A program made the position numbers and the translations under genes. A model generated the notes under the pieces. The model had not been told where the DNA came from. It ran no database searches and saw nothing but the letters and a program-made list of their open reading frames with translations. DNA of 64,000 bases from Gyrodactylus bullatarudis (taxonomy: Eukaryota > Platyhelminthes > Monogenea > Gyrodactylidea > Gyrodactylidae): positions 122,396-186,395 of the forward strand of contig SSNU01000024.1 of the NCBI GenBank assembly GCA_012064415.1. Direction: 5' to 3'. Positions 10,036 through 23,329 of this stretch are shown piece by piece; position 1 is the stretch's first letter; every line of letters begins with the position of its first letter.

Positions 10036-13000
10036 TAATTAATATTTTGAGCTTAGATATTATTATTCCGTATTTTAAATTTAATTTTAATGATTATACT
10101 AATTAATTAAATCATTTCCCCCACCCCTATGATATCTGACAATTTGTACGTTTTTCAACTATAGATCACATGATTGCCTCAAATAGGCATACAGACTGCA
10201 GTGACCGGACATCATAAACAAAAGAACCATGCATGAAAGCAGAGGGGGGTGTGTGAATAAAAATGAGAAATTCTTTGAACAACTCTGGGCTTTCTTTTCA
10301 CTATTTTACTAAAGAGTTCTTTGATGTTTATTATATTCTTGTTTTCTCTTAGGGTTAATTCCAAAAATCACCCCAAAGGAAAATTTCAACGCTTCCTCAA
10401 ATCAATTGTTCTTATTTCAAAATTCCCCTCTCTAACATATTTATTGTCAGCTAAATTTTTTTAACGCTTAAACTTCTATTCGAAGATTAAAAGTGAACTT
10501 TCTCCTTATATAGAGCCTTAGATGGAAAAAAACCTCTGGAAAGGATTAATTTTATGTTTCTCAAAATAGTGAAATAAGAAGAGTTCTTGAATCCAATGTT
10601 CTTGAAGTTTTGAAAAAATTAATGAATATCCCTGTAAACATCTGAGTACCGTGGCTAATAAGTTGGAAGTTTCCCTTGAAAATTATTATCCAAAGTAACC
10701 TCTTTGGAAGCAGCTAACTCGGAGATTATCATTCTCTGTGACGCCGAAAATCTGAAGGAGTGAGAACTTGAAGGTTACGAATTAAATAAAAAACTTGGAT
10801 GACCATACACAAGCCGTAAAAAATCAAGAGTTGAAATAAAGTTTAATGAAATTTAGTTTTAAATAATATTGTTTTTAAGAATTTTTAAAATTTTTGAGGT
10901 GATTATTGGAATTAACTCTTTCTTTGCTAATTTGAATAATTTATTAAAATTTCAGCAAGCTACTTGCAAGTAAAAACGTGAAACTATTTATTTATAAATA
11001 CTTAGTTGTCTCAGAATGAAGATTCTATTGTGGTGGACAATTAAAATGTTAATTCCTCTCAGTTGGCTTACTTTTTAATTGAGTTTACCCATGAATGAGA
11101 AGGAATAGACTTTTTCATGCATGTACACTGGATTTCTCTCTCTCTGCATTTCTCTTTCGTGCAGTTTCAAGAATAGGATAAGACAACTTGCAAGGGAAAA
11201 TAAGATTTCCCTAGTTGATAAAAAGAATTGTAGAAAATTTACATTCCAACTAGCATGCCTTCCTGGCTACATTTAGAAAAATAAAGAAATTATTCAATCA
11301 TACGTAATGCATAGAATTGGCCATAGATTATGTCGTTTAGATAAGAATCAAAGGTACTCCGTACACAATTGACCTCTGTTGCTCTCTGTTTTGCCCCTTT
11401 CAGCTGGCCAAGAACGATAAGCTCTACTTGATGCATTGCAGATTTTCTGGGAAAGGTTTGATCAATACTCTACTCATCTTATCATAGTAATGTAAAAAGA
11501 CCTACAAATTACTTTTACCATTTCAATTGGGGATTTTAGTCATTCGTATCTTATCATGATGCATCGCAATTTCTAGTGTACAGTAAAAGTTTGCTAAAAT
11601 CATCAAAGGTCTAAATGAGATACAAGGTACAAGATGGTGAATGTAGACATAGAGAGATGGATTCTCTATTTTATCTTCGCCTATAAAATATGATGATGAT
11701 GATTGCCTTGAGGTGTGAATTGAATTGGCCTTCCTTTTTTCCTCTTATCAATAAGGACTCCCTCTTGTAGTGACATTCAATTTCCCCTATTTACACTCAA
11801 TTCATAGTAGTGAGATATCCATTTATCATTTTGTGTTTTTTTCTGCATTCGAGGTCCACTCTCCATTCAAGAGAGATTTTTCATGTAATTTTCATTCTCT
11901 TTTCCTTACATATTGGGTAGTCTTTTCGAAGGATAATGTGTAGTACGATTGAGAACAATTTGTCAACATATGATATAGATATACTTTAGAAAGGGAAAGG
12001 AAACCAAAGTGACATCTGGACGAAAGAAATACATTCCACAAATAGAAATAACAACTACAATGAGATATTTATTAGTATCATTATTATAATTATTACGTGT
12101 CGGAATTGTCCATTGTCACTTTAGAACAAGTCCACAAATTAGTACAATGTAATGTACAACAAGTAGGTGTTGTCATTACTCTGAAATACCATCACTAGCT
12201 GTAGTAAAGGAGGGTTTATTTTGCCTTCACTCGCTTCAAGATCAGTTTAAACTTTATAAAAACCTCACATCTGGTTTTCTCAAATGTCTCATCTAAAGTT
12301 ATTCTCTTTTCATTCTTTTTTCAAAAAAATGAATGATCCTGAAAAATAACGTTTGATCCCTCTCAGACCTTGAAATCAACAAAAGTTTTCAACTCTAAGT
12401 TTAAAAACATTGAAAAATCGCGCCATCTCGAATTTTAAAATGTCTCTGAAACTTTCCAAAAGAACTTTTTTTCTAAAATCAGTAAAAGTGTACATTTTGA
12501 ATCAGTTACCAAAAAATCTTTCAAATATTTCGATACCTTGATGAAAAAATGAGATTCTTGTAATATAAATAATGAATTCCCAAATTCATCGAGAATAGCT
12601 GTAATTGGCTTACATAGCCGAATGACTATGATGTTTAGGGTTGTTAATACACTCTTCATAAAGCATTTGGAAATCTTCAATTTCAAATAACAAGATAACT
12701 CATCATTATCATTTGCCCTGTGTCTATAGTACTCATAAATAACTTATGTTGTTAATGACAGGTCTATCTATCGTCGTCATCCTTCGTCCTTGGGGGATTG
12801 AATAATATGAAAATTATGAAATATAAAAATGAGTATGAATATGAGCACAGGGGGCATACATATATATGTATAATATACATAGATTGTATATATATATATG
12901 CAGCGGGGAGTTAAGATTTCTCGAATACACTTTATTTATTCGCGTACTATCCATCTATTAATGATAATAATGTTAATTTACTTGGGATTATGTGGATGCA

Positions 13001-15480
13001 AAAGTCTCTTGAGGAGATGGTGAGAACACAGAAAGTGTAAGCTAGCAAAAACTAAGAGGGATGAAAGAAGTCGTCTCTTAAACTGAATTATTCATGATCA
13101 AAATGCCAAGACTTGAGTGAATTTCATTCGAAATTGTGTGTGTGTATCTCTCTAATTCTCTTCTATATTTAGTATTTAGTAACCAAGGTGGACTCTACAA
13201 TTCCAAAGTGTAGAAGAAATCAAGAGTCCAATGCCATGATCAGGGCTAGGACAAGCCATTCAAAATTGTGTACACGAACATTTACTTCCTGGGCCTACTG
13301 TTGAATAAAAGACTGTTTTACTCATACAGTAAACATTCCTATTTCGTAGCACAATCAAAGATTTAGTCTCAGATGCTCTATGGTGCTCTGAGCTTAGAAG
13401 TTGAAAAAGGAACATGTGAAAAACCTCTGCCCACTACTGAAAGATTGTGTAATGTTTGTATTTGAAACAACATTTATAACAACATGAATTGTCAATGAAT
13501 CTTAGTCTCATGGGTCGTAATTTTGTTTTAAAGAAACTGAAAATAACACGGGAGGAAATAAAAAGATAACTTTTAGGGTATATAGATAAAATTTTCAGGG
13601 TTTGTCCAGAATTTTCCACAGATTTGCAAAAATCCCAAATTAGATATCTCTTCAGATTACACATTTACACAATTAAACTAAGTAGCTGATTAAAAAGAAC
13701 GGAAAATTCTGCGTCTGATAAGCTATTTTGATGCGAAAAATTCTTTTTTTAAAAACCGGGAGTTAAACTTGGGGTAGCTGTAAAAAAACTCTTAAAATTT
13801 GTCATGAATTTCTCCTTTTATAGCTCGCTAGAGCTCACATTTTCCATAAATCTTGAAGTGTTAAGACTCAAAATTATGCAAAATTGTGTGCTCTTTCTAA
13901 TGGTCATTGTTTTATTTCGATATCTTGTAAAATTCAAATAGATATTCACGGTTTAAGTCAATGACTTCATTCAGAAGAATAAAATCAACCAATCAGAATC
14001 AAGCATTTCTTTCTTCACTAATTATAATCAAGTGACCACTTAGGATTACTTATCAAGTTACAATAGTTTATTTAGAAGTTATGACAATATAAAAATTACT
14101 CATTTTTCGAATAATATAAAAATATACAGAACGTTCTTTTGAAAAACCACTTACTGAGATCGAAGAGAAAAAAAGAAAGAAACCATACCCGTAGAATTCG
14201 AAACCATAGAAAATTAATAGTTGGTAAAAGTAAATTCGTAATTGGAATATATGAGCAACCCATTTTTCCAAAGCCTCTTCCAGACGTTTCTTCGGTACTC
14301 AGATACTCAAGTGCCTTCTTCTTCAGTGGATGAGACACATGTAACCTGAACTCTCTCTTCAGTTTTTTTTTGAAATCGAAAATTTTTATTTACAGAATTA
14401 TAAAGATTAATAATTGTACAAATAAGAGAACAGAGAAAGAGTGCTTAATGTGCCCGGTGTGGGAGGGTCCGAATGAGCGGTGAGAGAGATACCACAACGC
14501 CACATCTAGAAACCCTTAGAGAGCTGAAAATGCAATAAGTAGAGTAAAGACGAGATTCATCTATAAAAATCTCAACTTTTTAAAAGTTTTGTGTAAAATA
14601 TTTGTACCAGACCCTAAGCAAGGAAATCGTATAAAGTGACTATAACGTTATTCATTTGTCTTACCCTGGTGTCTATTGTAGGAAAAGAGAGAGGAACAAA
14701 ATCTTGAAGAACTTCTTTTGGTTCAAGATTATAATTCGAATGAATTTCTTTCAAAAAATATTAGAATGGAATGAAATAAGCTTTAAAAAAAACGAGTCAG
14801 ATTAATTATTCATCACTATCCAAGAGAGAGACACACAGGTATATTTTAGCAATCCTGAGATGACAAGCGTAAATTGCTCGAATAAAGTAAATATGTGAGC
14901 ACATCAGAGAGGACAACCAGTTGTAAGGAAACAAGAAGGAGTAATAATAAGTAGGTATTATCAAATTTCAACCATATCCATAACGAAACATTGGGAAATT
15001 GTTGGAAAATTGGGGTTGGGTGATGGATAGATTCAATTACATCATCAGAGGGAGTAGGATTTCTTGTGGGGAAAGTCTGAATGTGGTAGGAATCGTTTCA
15101 TAATACTTTCATAGAATACTTTAACATACTTTGATGAAACAACATACACACTGTGTATTAAACAGCCATCCGAACGTATGAATGAAGGGAAGAAATTGTA
15201 ACCAGTTTTCACTCTGAAATATGAACAGTTGGTGAAATGAGAATGAGGGAATTTTCAGATGAAAAGGGGAAAAATTGTAACATGTTATTCGACAAAGAAT
15301 GACATTTACTCCTTGAGCAACATAGTGTACACTGGGGTAACAATGTAGATGAGAGAATTCATCATGAGAAATATATGACTAGTTCATTAAATGGGTTATC
15401 TATCTGAAGAAAGTAGATATGAATTCTTTTTATGAAAAGAAGATTAATTACAAAAATGGTACTCTATGTGTTGAGCTCAA
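10036..15480. other. AT-rich stretch without a convincing gene
   Basis: No ORF here resembles a known family, and no regular micro-exon pattern continues. Isolated exon-like signals exist (for example 10713-10727) but lack partners. There are short TA-rich runs near 12860-12900. It may hold the promoter and 5' untranslated exons of the micro-exon gene. Confidence 0.5.
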
Positions 15481-15483
15481 AAA

Positions 15484-15549
15484 GGTGGCACTCGAACCCA
15501 CAATCTTCTACTCAGGAGGCAGACGCCTTAACCATTAGGCCACGTAAGC
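15484..15549 (-). pseudogene. Decayed tRNA-Arg(CCU) copy
   Basis: On the minus strand the D arm, the anticodon arm (loop CTCCTGA, anticodon CCT) and the T loop TTCGAGT match the intact tRNA-Arg at 18335-18407. One T-stem pair is broken (GTGGG against GCCAC) and the 3' acceptor strand is missing: the copy runs straight into the flank TTTTTGAGCTC, which also flanks the intact gene. Loss of about nine bases from a duplicated locus explains this. Confidence 0.75.
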
Positions 15550-18334
15550 GATATGTTTTATTTGACTTAAAATATTAATTTTGGAATATTATTCAGGGAT
15601 AATTACAAAAGTAGAAACTTCTAGACGAAATCTTCAAAAATTAGAAGATAGATCATCAATAAGTAGAAGGTCTATTCAGTGTATTTAGTAGAAGATTACT
15701 AAAGCTATTCTGGAAATAGTCTTCGCATATGCCGAAACCAAGAGACTATTCATTTTTCAACAGAATTGAAGGCAAAAACGTAAAAATAAGGAATTAAATT
15801 AAAGAAATTATGAGATCTGAAGATCCATTGTTAAAGATTTTAGAGACCTTCAAACTTGTGAGAGATAAGAAATCAATAGAAGTAATTATGATAAACTATA
15901 CACTTCTTAATAAAACTTTGTCGAACGCACTTTTAATTTAGGACAAGTATTATTTTTTAATCTTACAAATAATTCTTCAAAATTAATTTTTTTTAATTCT
16001 TCAGAACCGATTATGGATTATTTCACCAAACTGAACAGTTATCATATCAGTGTGAAGAAGTAAGCGTGAATAGTGTAAAGTTTGTATTGAATGAAAATTT
16101 CCAATCTTTTACACAAATTTTGGTAAATACACTGGATAGACCTCTTACTTATTAATGATCTATATCTTCTAATTTTCGATTTAAGATTTCGTCTAGAACC
16201 TTCTACTTTTTGTAAATATCCCTAATAAACTTTGATAATTATGAATGAATTTCCGGTCTGTGATCTCTGATCATTAGGGCCTCAAAAAGTACTATTTGGT
16301 CTATTTTTACTCTTGACAAAAAGGACTGGCTGAGTGTTAATAATCTGAAGGAAAAATCTGCTTATCTAATCTTATTTAAAAGATAGCTGGTACTATTTCT
16401 GTACTAAATTGTTTGTTTCAAATTCAATCTCAGAATATAGCATTCCTCAACTAGTTAGCAATCACATTTTTTGATGAATTGATGAAAATTGTTGTGTATT
16501 TCGCACTCCTCGCCCCGGAATCAAATGTTCATTGAGTTTTGGAACCGGCTGTATATTCCTGATATCGAGCTTTCATCATCTAAGAAAATATCATCTATAG
16601 ATCGTAGCTTTTTATTGGATAATAATATTCCTCCATGAATTTCAAATTTCATCTAAAAAGATATACAATGTATGTATTTTGTAAAATATGCACAAGAACA
16701 GTTGAAGGGTCATTTTCTATTATGTAAAAAACTTTGGACAAAAATCAGAAATTTTATTGACACAAGATTGACTAAAAATTCTACAACAATTTACGGTAGA
16801 GGACTATTTTTTAACTCAAAATCCTTTTCTTGAAAGTACTTTTTTTCATCTTTTTTCGTACTATTTCTGAGGCCTTACTAATCACACGTTAAGACGTAAT
16901 ATCGCGCCCTAAGTAACCGTATAAATTATTTCTTATCCACTACTTTCAATATAAATATATTTTACATTTGCTAATGCTACCTTTTTCTGACAAAAAAAAC
17001 TGCCATCTAGTCTAAATGTTTAAATTGACTTTTCACACAAGCTGGCTTATTCATATTCAGGTGAATAGAGTCCAAGACTCTCTCTTCCCCCCGGAGGTGT
17101 TGAAAATTTTAAAAATTTTATTATCTACGAATTACAAAAGATGGCGAATAACTCAAGAAATAAAACAACTTGCTCATACCACTCCCACCCCATACTCCCA
17201 TCTATTCTTTATCTACTCCAAACTAACTACTTTCTTTTCTCCACTCACTCCGTTCTACATCTGCTCACTGGTGTTGAGTAATTGAGACAGCAAGTTGTTC
17301 ACTTCCTTGCTGGCTTATCAACTCTATACAGTATATATTGCCTCTTTCATCTTCCAAAATACAAAAAGGAACAGCCACTAGTTAACGTTTGGCAGTGAAG
17401 TTAATTAAAATATTTCTCTCCTACGATTAAATTGCTTTTCAAGCCAAGAACTATCCTTTTGGGAATAGGTTGTTTTTCTTGTATTTTCTTTTACATATTA
17501 CTACATATCCAAAGATGTTCTCGTTTAGTTTCCTATTTACATTCCTCATTTTCTCGTGGAGAAACAAAAGTTGAGTTTATTTTCGATTCTAAATTACCCC
17601 CACCGGATCGTGATCTAAAATCAATCATTTTTACTCTACTCTTTAGACCAACTGCAAAGTAATGGTTCCTGGCTCTGCTTGGACAAGATCGAAACAGGTG
17701 CCAATCATGGTAGACTCTGACGCTTGAGAATGATTCTCGGAGACTTGCCAAATGTTGAAATAGAGTAGAAGAAAGCATTTTTTGTAATTTTTTTTCAAGG
17801 TTTCCCCAATGCTCCGAGGGTAAATTTCTAAAGACAATGGCTGTCTTCCTCCTCTTTCTAGAGCACCTCTTTCATTTCTGAATACAGTGGGGTAATGTTC
17901 GTTTCTATTGTTTGTTTTAAATTTTTCTGAAAATAAAATAAATTTACCCACATACAGTCAGTCTCCAAGGGATGTATGATGATGATGATGTAGCTGAATA
18001 ATTATTATTATTTCTATAGAGATTAGTGGTTTTCTTTTGTTGTTTTTAATACATGTAAGGAGGGATGGCTTAAAAGTAAAAGTAAAAAAGAACATAACCT
18101 CGATTATGTTTTATACGAGGATTAATTAATTTTCTATTCCATATCTCACGGCTGATCTAAAGGCTGAATGGTAACATGATAAAATATATTTTCGTGGGAT
18201 GATAAAAGAACAGGATATTTATTAATCAAATTTGAGATCTAATTTTGGAATTTAACTCATCTTAGCATAAGATAAAAAACTATTTACGACACGATTGAAT
18301 CTGATACTGAAGGACCATACTGAGCTCAAAAAGT
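15550..18334. other. Non-coding or unrecognised DNA
   Basis: Several ORFs of 60-100 codons exist (the longest are 17016-17285 on plus and 17643-17951 on minus), but none shows a recognisable domain, and overlapping ORFs on both strands suggest chance. A short GAT-triplet run lies near 17975-17990. Confidence 0.45.
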
Positions 18335-18407
18335 AACCCACGGTGGGACTCGAACCCACAATCTTCTGCTTAGGAGGCAGACGCCTTAACCATTAGGCCA
18401 CGCAGGC
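18335..18407 (-). tRNA. tRNA-Arg(CCU)
   Basis: The 73-nt minus-strand sequence folds as a normal cloverleaf: a 7-bp acceptor stem with several G-U pairs, a D arm GCC/GGC, an anticodon stem TCTGC/GCAGA with loop CTCCTAA (anticodon CCT, reading AGG), a 5-nt variable loop, and a T arm GTGGG/CCCAC with loop TTCGAGT. A internal-promoter-like A box (TGGCCTAATGG) and B box (GGTTCGAGTCC) are present. The wobble-rich acceptor stem leaves a small chance that it is a decayed copy too. Confidence 0.88.
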
Positions 18408-18951
18408 GAGAGAATGTAAATTAATGCAATTACAACCAAATAAATCCACATTTGTTCGTCTGTTTTTGTTTTTGTAACAATTTCTCAATCCTAGAACTAA
18501 GACTAAAGGTCAGATGAATTACATGTATGAATAAATAATTTTTATTTATCTACAACTCTTTGAATTGACTCCAATCACAACTATCTACATGTGCTCCACC
18601 AAACACCTTGCCCAGATCGCTAAACTGAATCTATCAGAATCACTAAAGTATCAGATAATATAAGACCAGTCCTGGTGTGGTATCCAATTTCACATGAGAA
18701 TGTTCTCTGTGGAAATGTCTAAGCCTGTTACTCTCCTGGGAGATGCCAAGGTATCTTCTATTCCCACATTGTTTGTTTAGCTTGAATCTCTCTTTTTTTT
18801 ACCCAAGATCTTGTTTTTATTCTTGCAATTTTGAAATTAAAAAAACAAATAATAATTCCCTCTAACAAAAGGAACATCATTCTCAAACCAACCAGTTATT
18901 ATTATAAGAGGATACTTATTTTGGTTGATATAATCCAAATAGTATATAAAA

Positions 18952-19000
18952 CAAGCTGGTGTAAGAGATTTTGATGAGATCTAGCGAAATAAAAGCTTTA
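18952..19000 (+). ncRNA. Degenerate hammerhead-ribozyme-like motif (family B)
   Basis: The segment carries TTGATGAG, six bases and CGAAAT followed by AAAAGCTTTATCACT. It matches the layout of the better hammerhead copies at 56508-56560 and 56843-56895, including the upstream GGTGTAAGAG and the downstream tail. The conserved C3 of the core is T here, so it is probably inactive. It marks an old Penelope-type terminal repeat. Confidence 0.5.
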
Positions 19001-21057
19001 TCACTAATTACTCGTCTGGTCGTTAAAACAAGTAGACCATCCGAATTTCCCTGGAAGCAAGTAATAATAACGAAAACAATATAAACGAAGAAGGAAAATA
19101 TTGACTTTTTTGTGTCACCAAAAAGATCTAATTATTCTAATCTTGAATTTGACTGAACAACTCCTCTGAATAATGAGACCCTTGATGTTTAATATAAAGT
19201 TGAACCTGATGTCTGTATGAGAGGAACATTTGAGCCAAACTGAACTAACTGATTTCTCCCCATGCTAACTCTTCATGTCTCAAATTATTATTTTTTCATC
19301 ACACAAATTAGGGAATTTGCAAAATAATTACACTGATTCCGAATTTGAATTCCTTTTTGAAAGCCGTCTTTCCCTTTTAAAGATAATAGAGGTTCTTGTG
19401 TTAGCATCAGGGAAAAGCCATTTCTATGAATAATTCGTTCTTCAGTTATCGATAATTTGCATTTTTTCAGTCTTTGAGAAATGTACACCCTACTTCCCCT
19501 GTCTCTCTCTCTCTCTTTCTGTCTTATCTCCTTGGAAATTAAGGGGGATAAAATAAGAAACAGGCATGATTAAAAGAAGATGATGAGTGAATTTCCTGAG
19601 AATGTTTCTCTTACACATATTTCACTGTCCAATGTCTTGTATTATTCGTAGAGGAGACCACCAACTCCATTACTTATTTCCCTTTTATACTCCCTAATAT
19701 ACTCTTCCTATGTATATCTGTATTTATTATTTCTACATAGTATTTGGGGAAATGATGATTCTCCCTTGAAAAAGGATATCTGGACTACATTAATAGAAAT
19801 TCCAATAGAAAATACAACAACTACAATGTATTATTATTACTCTCTTTACTTTATAGAGAACATTCTTTCCAGATGAACTTAATTAGTTAGTAGTATTGTG
19901 CCTACTGTATTAAGATACATGCATGCTATTACACACACAAACAAACAAACATATTACTGATGTTGAATGTAGAGAGAAAGAGATGAAGAGCAGGACAAAA
20001 TTTTTCCCTGTCTATTTAGTTTATTTTGTTTTTTTTTAATTTCTTTCCCTCTTCCACTAGTGGTGGTAGGCATTTCATTATTTTATTCCATCCATTGCTG
20101 ATGGGATTAATTTTATTTTTATACAATGAATTACCTTATCCCTCATGTCCTTCATGTTGTGTGGTGGAAATAAACTGATTTTCTCCCTCAGAGAAGCCAT
20201 CATTATACATCTCATGATCATATTGCTTATTATCGTGGTGAATAGACCAATAGTAAACCGACAAGGATTTCTATTGGTTCATCCTGAGAATCCATACTGA
20301 TTTTTCAATGAATGATTGTACAAATCCTAAAATTCAAATTCACAACTATAATTTTTCATTCATATTTAAATGGGGTAGATTTGACACAGTATTATCATTA
20401 ACAGCAAATCTTGTTATAAAAAATAAGTGTTTCTAGTTTAACGCTTCTAACAGAATATGAAATCACAAGAGTCTTTTGATGTAAAACAAATTATAACTTT
20501 CACATCATAAAGACATAAAAATCAATGTTCAAATTGCTTTTGCAGGCTAGTGGGGGTATCCATGGCATTTCTCAATAAAAAATTTTTTCAATAAAATCTT
20601 TTCCCATGATAATAAATGACACCCTTTGATTTAATTCAAATAAAAAATTTCTTGATAGAGATTCTAGCTATCAGAGCATTTTAAGGGTGAATCTTTCATA
20701 GGCCTACAAATTAAGAAATTTTTTAAAATCTGTAGGTTGGAATATGAACATCTTGTATCTGATAAAAAGGCGTTATATAATGAATCTGAGAAATTCTAAA
20801 GAAAATCAATCTGGTTTCTGTTATTAGTGAGGATCAAGATAGAGAAGAGAGTTTGAGCAATCAATTTTTGATCTTTTATGTTCCATAATAATAGTTTTGA
20901 TGGAATAAAGATGATCAAAATTACAAGACAAGTCATACTTTTCATGAAGAATGTTATAAGTGGAGAGTAGGAAATTATTTTGACAAGAAATTTTTTAATT
21001 GATATATAAAATAATAAATTTTAAAATAAATATAAAGACTCTGTACATAATATCCTT
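19001..21057. other. Non-coding AT-rich DNA
   Basis: No supported gene. It holds a CT-rich run near 19501-19518 and a short (ACAA)n run near 19935-19950. Confidence 0.5.
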
Positions 21058-21339
21058 GTGAATGACAAAATATGTCACCTTAATCGAAATTCCTCTATAA
21101 GTAATTTCTCTGAGCTCAATGATAAAGCTTTTTGTGAAGCTCTCACTGATCACTTTGTATCACTCTTCAATCCCTCTTTCTCCAATCACCCTCTTCTCGC
21201 TCATTTTCGTTTTCTTGATTCCGTTTTTAAACTATCAGAATGTGAAAATCTTTATGATCTTAAATGTATTATAAAATTTATCAGATCCAAAATAGATTAT
21301 TCGAAAACTCTTCTTCATTCGAATAATCATTTAGCTTAA
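21058..21339 (+). pseudogene. Orphan ORF fragment, copy 1
   Basis: This 93-codon ORF is not a family I recognise. Its C-terminal part (SFSNHPLLAHF, then IIKFIRSKIDYSKTLL) matches the fragment at 22983-23329 (SFSNHYLLSAY, then IMSHIRSKLDYSKSLL), so the two are diverged copies of one coding sequence. Both lie in otherwise gene-free DNA and lack neighbours, which suggests relics of a transposon ORF or of a decayed local gene family. Confidence 0.45.
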
Positions 21340-21590
21340 TAAGATCCCCTTTTTTTACAGAGACCTTCTTCTTTAAAATTTAACCTTGTATTCTAATTCC
21401 TTAGATTTTGATCCGGAGCTATAATTTTTTCAGTGATCTGAAGCTCTGATTCTATATGTTAAATTGAATCTCTTTAATAAATGTTATGATTTCAAAGAAA
21501 ATCAAAAAATAGTCAGTTGTTACTACATTTTGTATTCATATTTATTTCTAACAAGAAAAATTTCATCATGGGATCTATACTAAATTTTCG

Positions 21591-21609
21591 ATAGATAGAT
21601 AGATAGATA
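21591..21609. repeat. GATA microsatellite
   Basis: Nearly five tandem ATAG units; simple-sequence repeat. Confidence 0.9.
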
Positions 21610-22982
21610 AAAAGCTTAAATGTTTCCATTTCAATAATTATAATCACAGGTGCAAAAGGAAACCTTTGACTCAAAAACACTGTAACCACATGACCCGGGT
21701 TACCGGGAAAATAAAATGAGTTGGATACCTGTAAAAGTTGTCCCCTTTTATTACAATAACAGACACTATTTTCTCCATTTTGATTTCATAGCAATAAAAA
21801 TCTTGGCGCCTGTTTATCTCATATCCCAGAGGAAGTCTGACATGTCTGACCCCTTTTTGTGGAAGAATAGGAATGGCTCTCTAATCTGTCAGAGATTAAA
21901 TTTTGATCCGAGAGAGAGGAGAAATAAAAATATCGAGAGGGGTCTCTCAAATAAACATAACAATTTTTATGTGCATTCGAATCAAGAAAGGGGCTGGGGG
22001 CATTTTTCAAGTGGCCCTCTCTGTTCACATGACCTACATGCGTAATAAATGCGTGGACCTCTTGAGATTTTTAGTTATGCATATTACGTTGGTTTTTTTT
22101 ATTATTTCAAGATTGCCCCTCTTTTGACATGACAAGTCTTGTAAGGAAGAAATGAGACATCTTGCAATACATGTTAAGCACTTAATGATCATTTCAGTTT
22201 GACTGGAAGGATAACAAAACTTTGAAATTCGTAAGGAACACACAGTTTTTCAAGTACTATTTCGCCCAACAAAAATACCATTTTTGGGATCGATAGACCC
22301 CATATTTGAGAAGTAAACTCGATTCAAATGACAAAGTCCTCGTCATGCTTTTTTGTTGGGAGAAGATAATCTAATAGACCCGGACCTCTTTTTGGTTATT
22401 TATTAGCCTAGGAGAGGTACAAAGTGAATTTCTTCCTGAACATAAATTTGTATAGGTTTTCTTGAATGTGATAAATTAAATCGAGAACATTCAACTGTAA
22501 TACTAAAGAAATTTGAATTCAAAATCTATGGGCAGTGTAACTTTTGATTTTTTATCATTTTATTTATTTCAAGAAGATTTGTATTAATTTGTATTAATTT
22601 TATTTTCATTTATATTTTTATTCTAAACCATTTATCAACTATAGAGTTAGACGAAAGGATTAATTCCAGAATGTTTTAATTAGTTCTCTTGAACGGTTCA
22701 TTTATCCAATGTTTTATTCTTTATTTCGATTACTAAACTATTTAAATATAGAATCTGTGTACAGCCAACTTATCTAGGGAATTATAAATTTACTATATTG
22801 TATAGCATTGGATAAACCCTTGTATATTTTCTATACTTATTTTGAATAAATATTTCTTAACAAAAGAAAGGATTCAAATTCCCCCTTGTACAGCAGTTTT
22901 GTTAGAAAAACCATTTTCCAAGAGATTTCTCCACAGATTTCCACAAATTTTTCATATTTTCTCTAACAGAACATAAAATATC

Positions 22983-23329
22983 ATGGAATTTCAACAACAG
23001 ACTAATTTGACTGTCTTCAACATGAGTAGAAGAAGAAATAGTGAAATTAGACTCAATCTCCGGGCTCCTAACCCTAACCCTCTTTGGGTTAGAAGATATG
23101 CCATCATTGTAAAAACTTTTGTTAAAACTGCTAACTTATTCGAGAATTCTTATAACCTTAGAAACTCCTCATTCTCTAATCATTATCTACTATCTGCTTA
23201 CAATATGATTGAGAAAAATATAAAATAACTGATTGCGATGACCTTACTAATATTAAAACCATAATGTCTCACATTAGGTCAAAACTTGATTATTCAAAAA
23301 GTCTTCTCTATGTTAATTTACACTGATCC
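22983..23329 (+). pseudogene. Orphan ORF fragment, copy 2 (frameshifted)
   Basis: The ORF from 22983 to 23228 (81 codons, starting MEFQQQTNL) breaks, but another frame continues the similarity to copy 1 through DLTNIKTIMSHIRSKLDYSKSLL up to about 23329. A frameshift therefore separates two halves of one former coding sequence. The function is unknown. Confidence 0.45.

Noticed and set aside
12435..12686. 83-codon minus ORF with a hydrophobic start, considered as a signal-peptide exon
   Set aside because: Its GTAAGC donor leaves phase 1, and no exon was found to convert to phase 2; not supported.
17016..17951. Overlapping ORFs on both strands
   Set aside because: No domain, no splice pattern, low-complexity composition.
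23065..23085. CCTAACCCTAACCC, telomere-like
   Set aside because: Only two units, within an old coding fragment; not a telomeric array.
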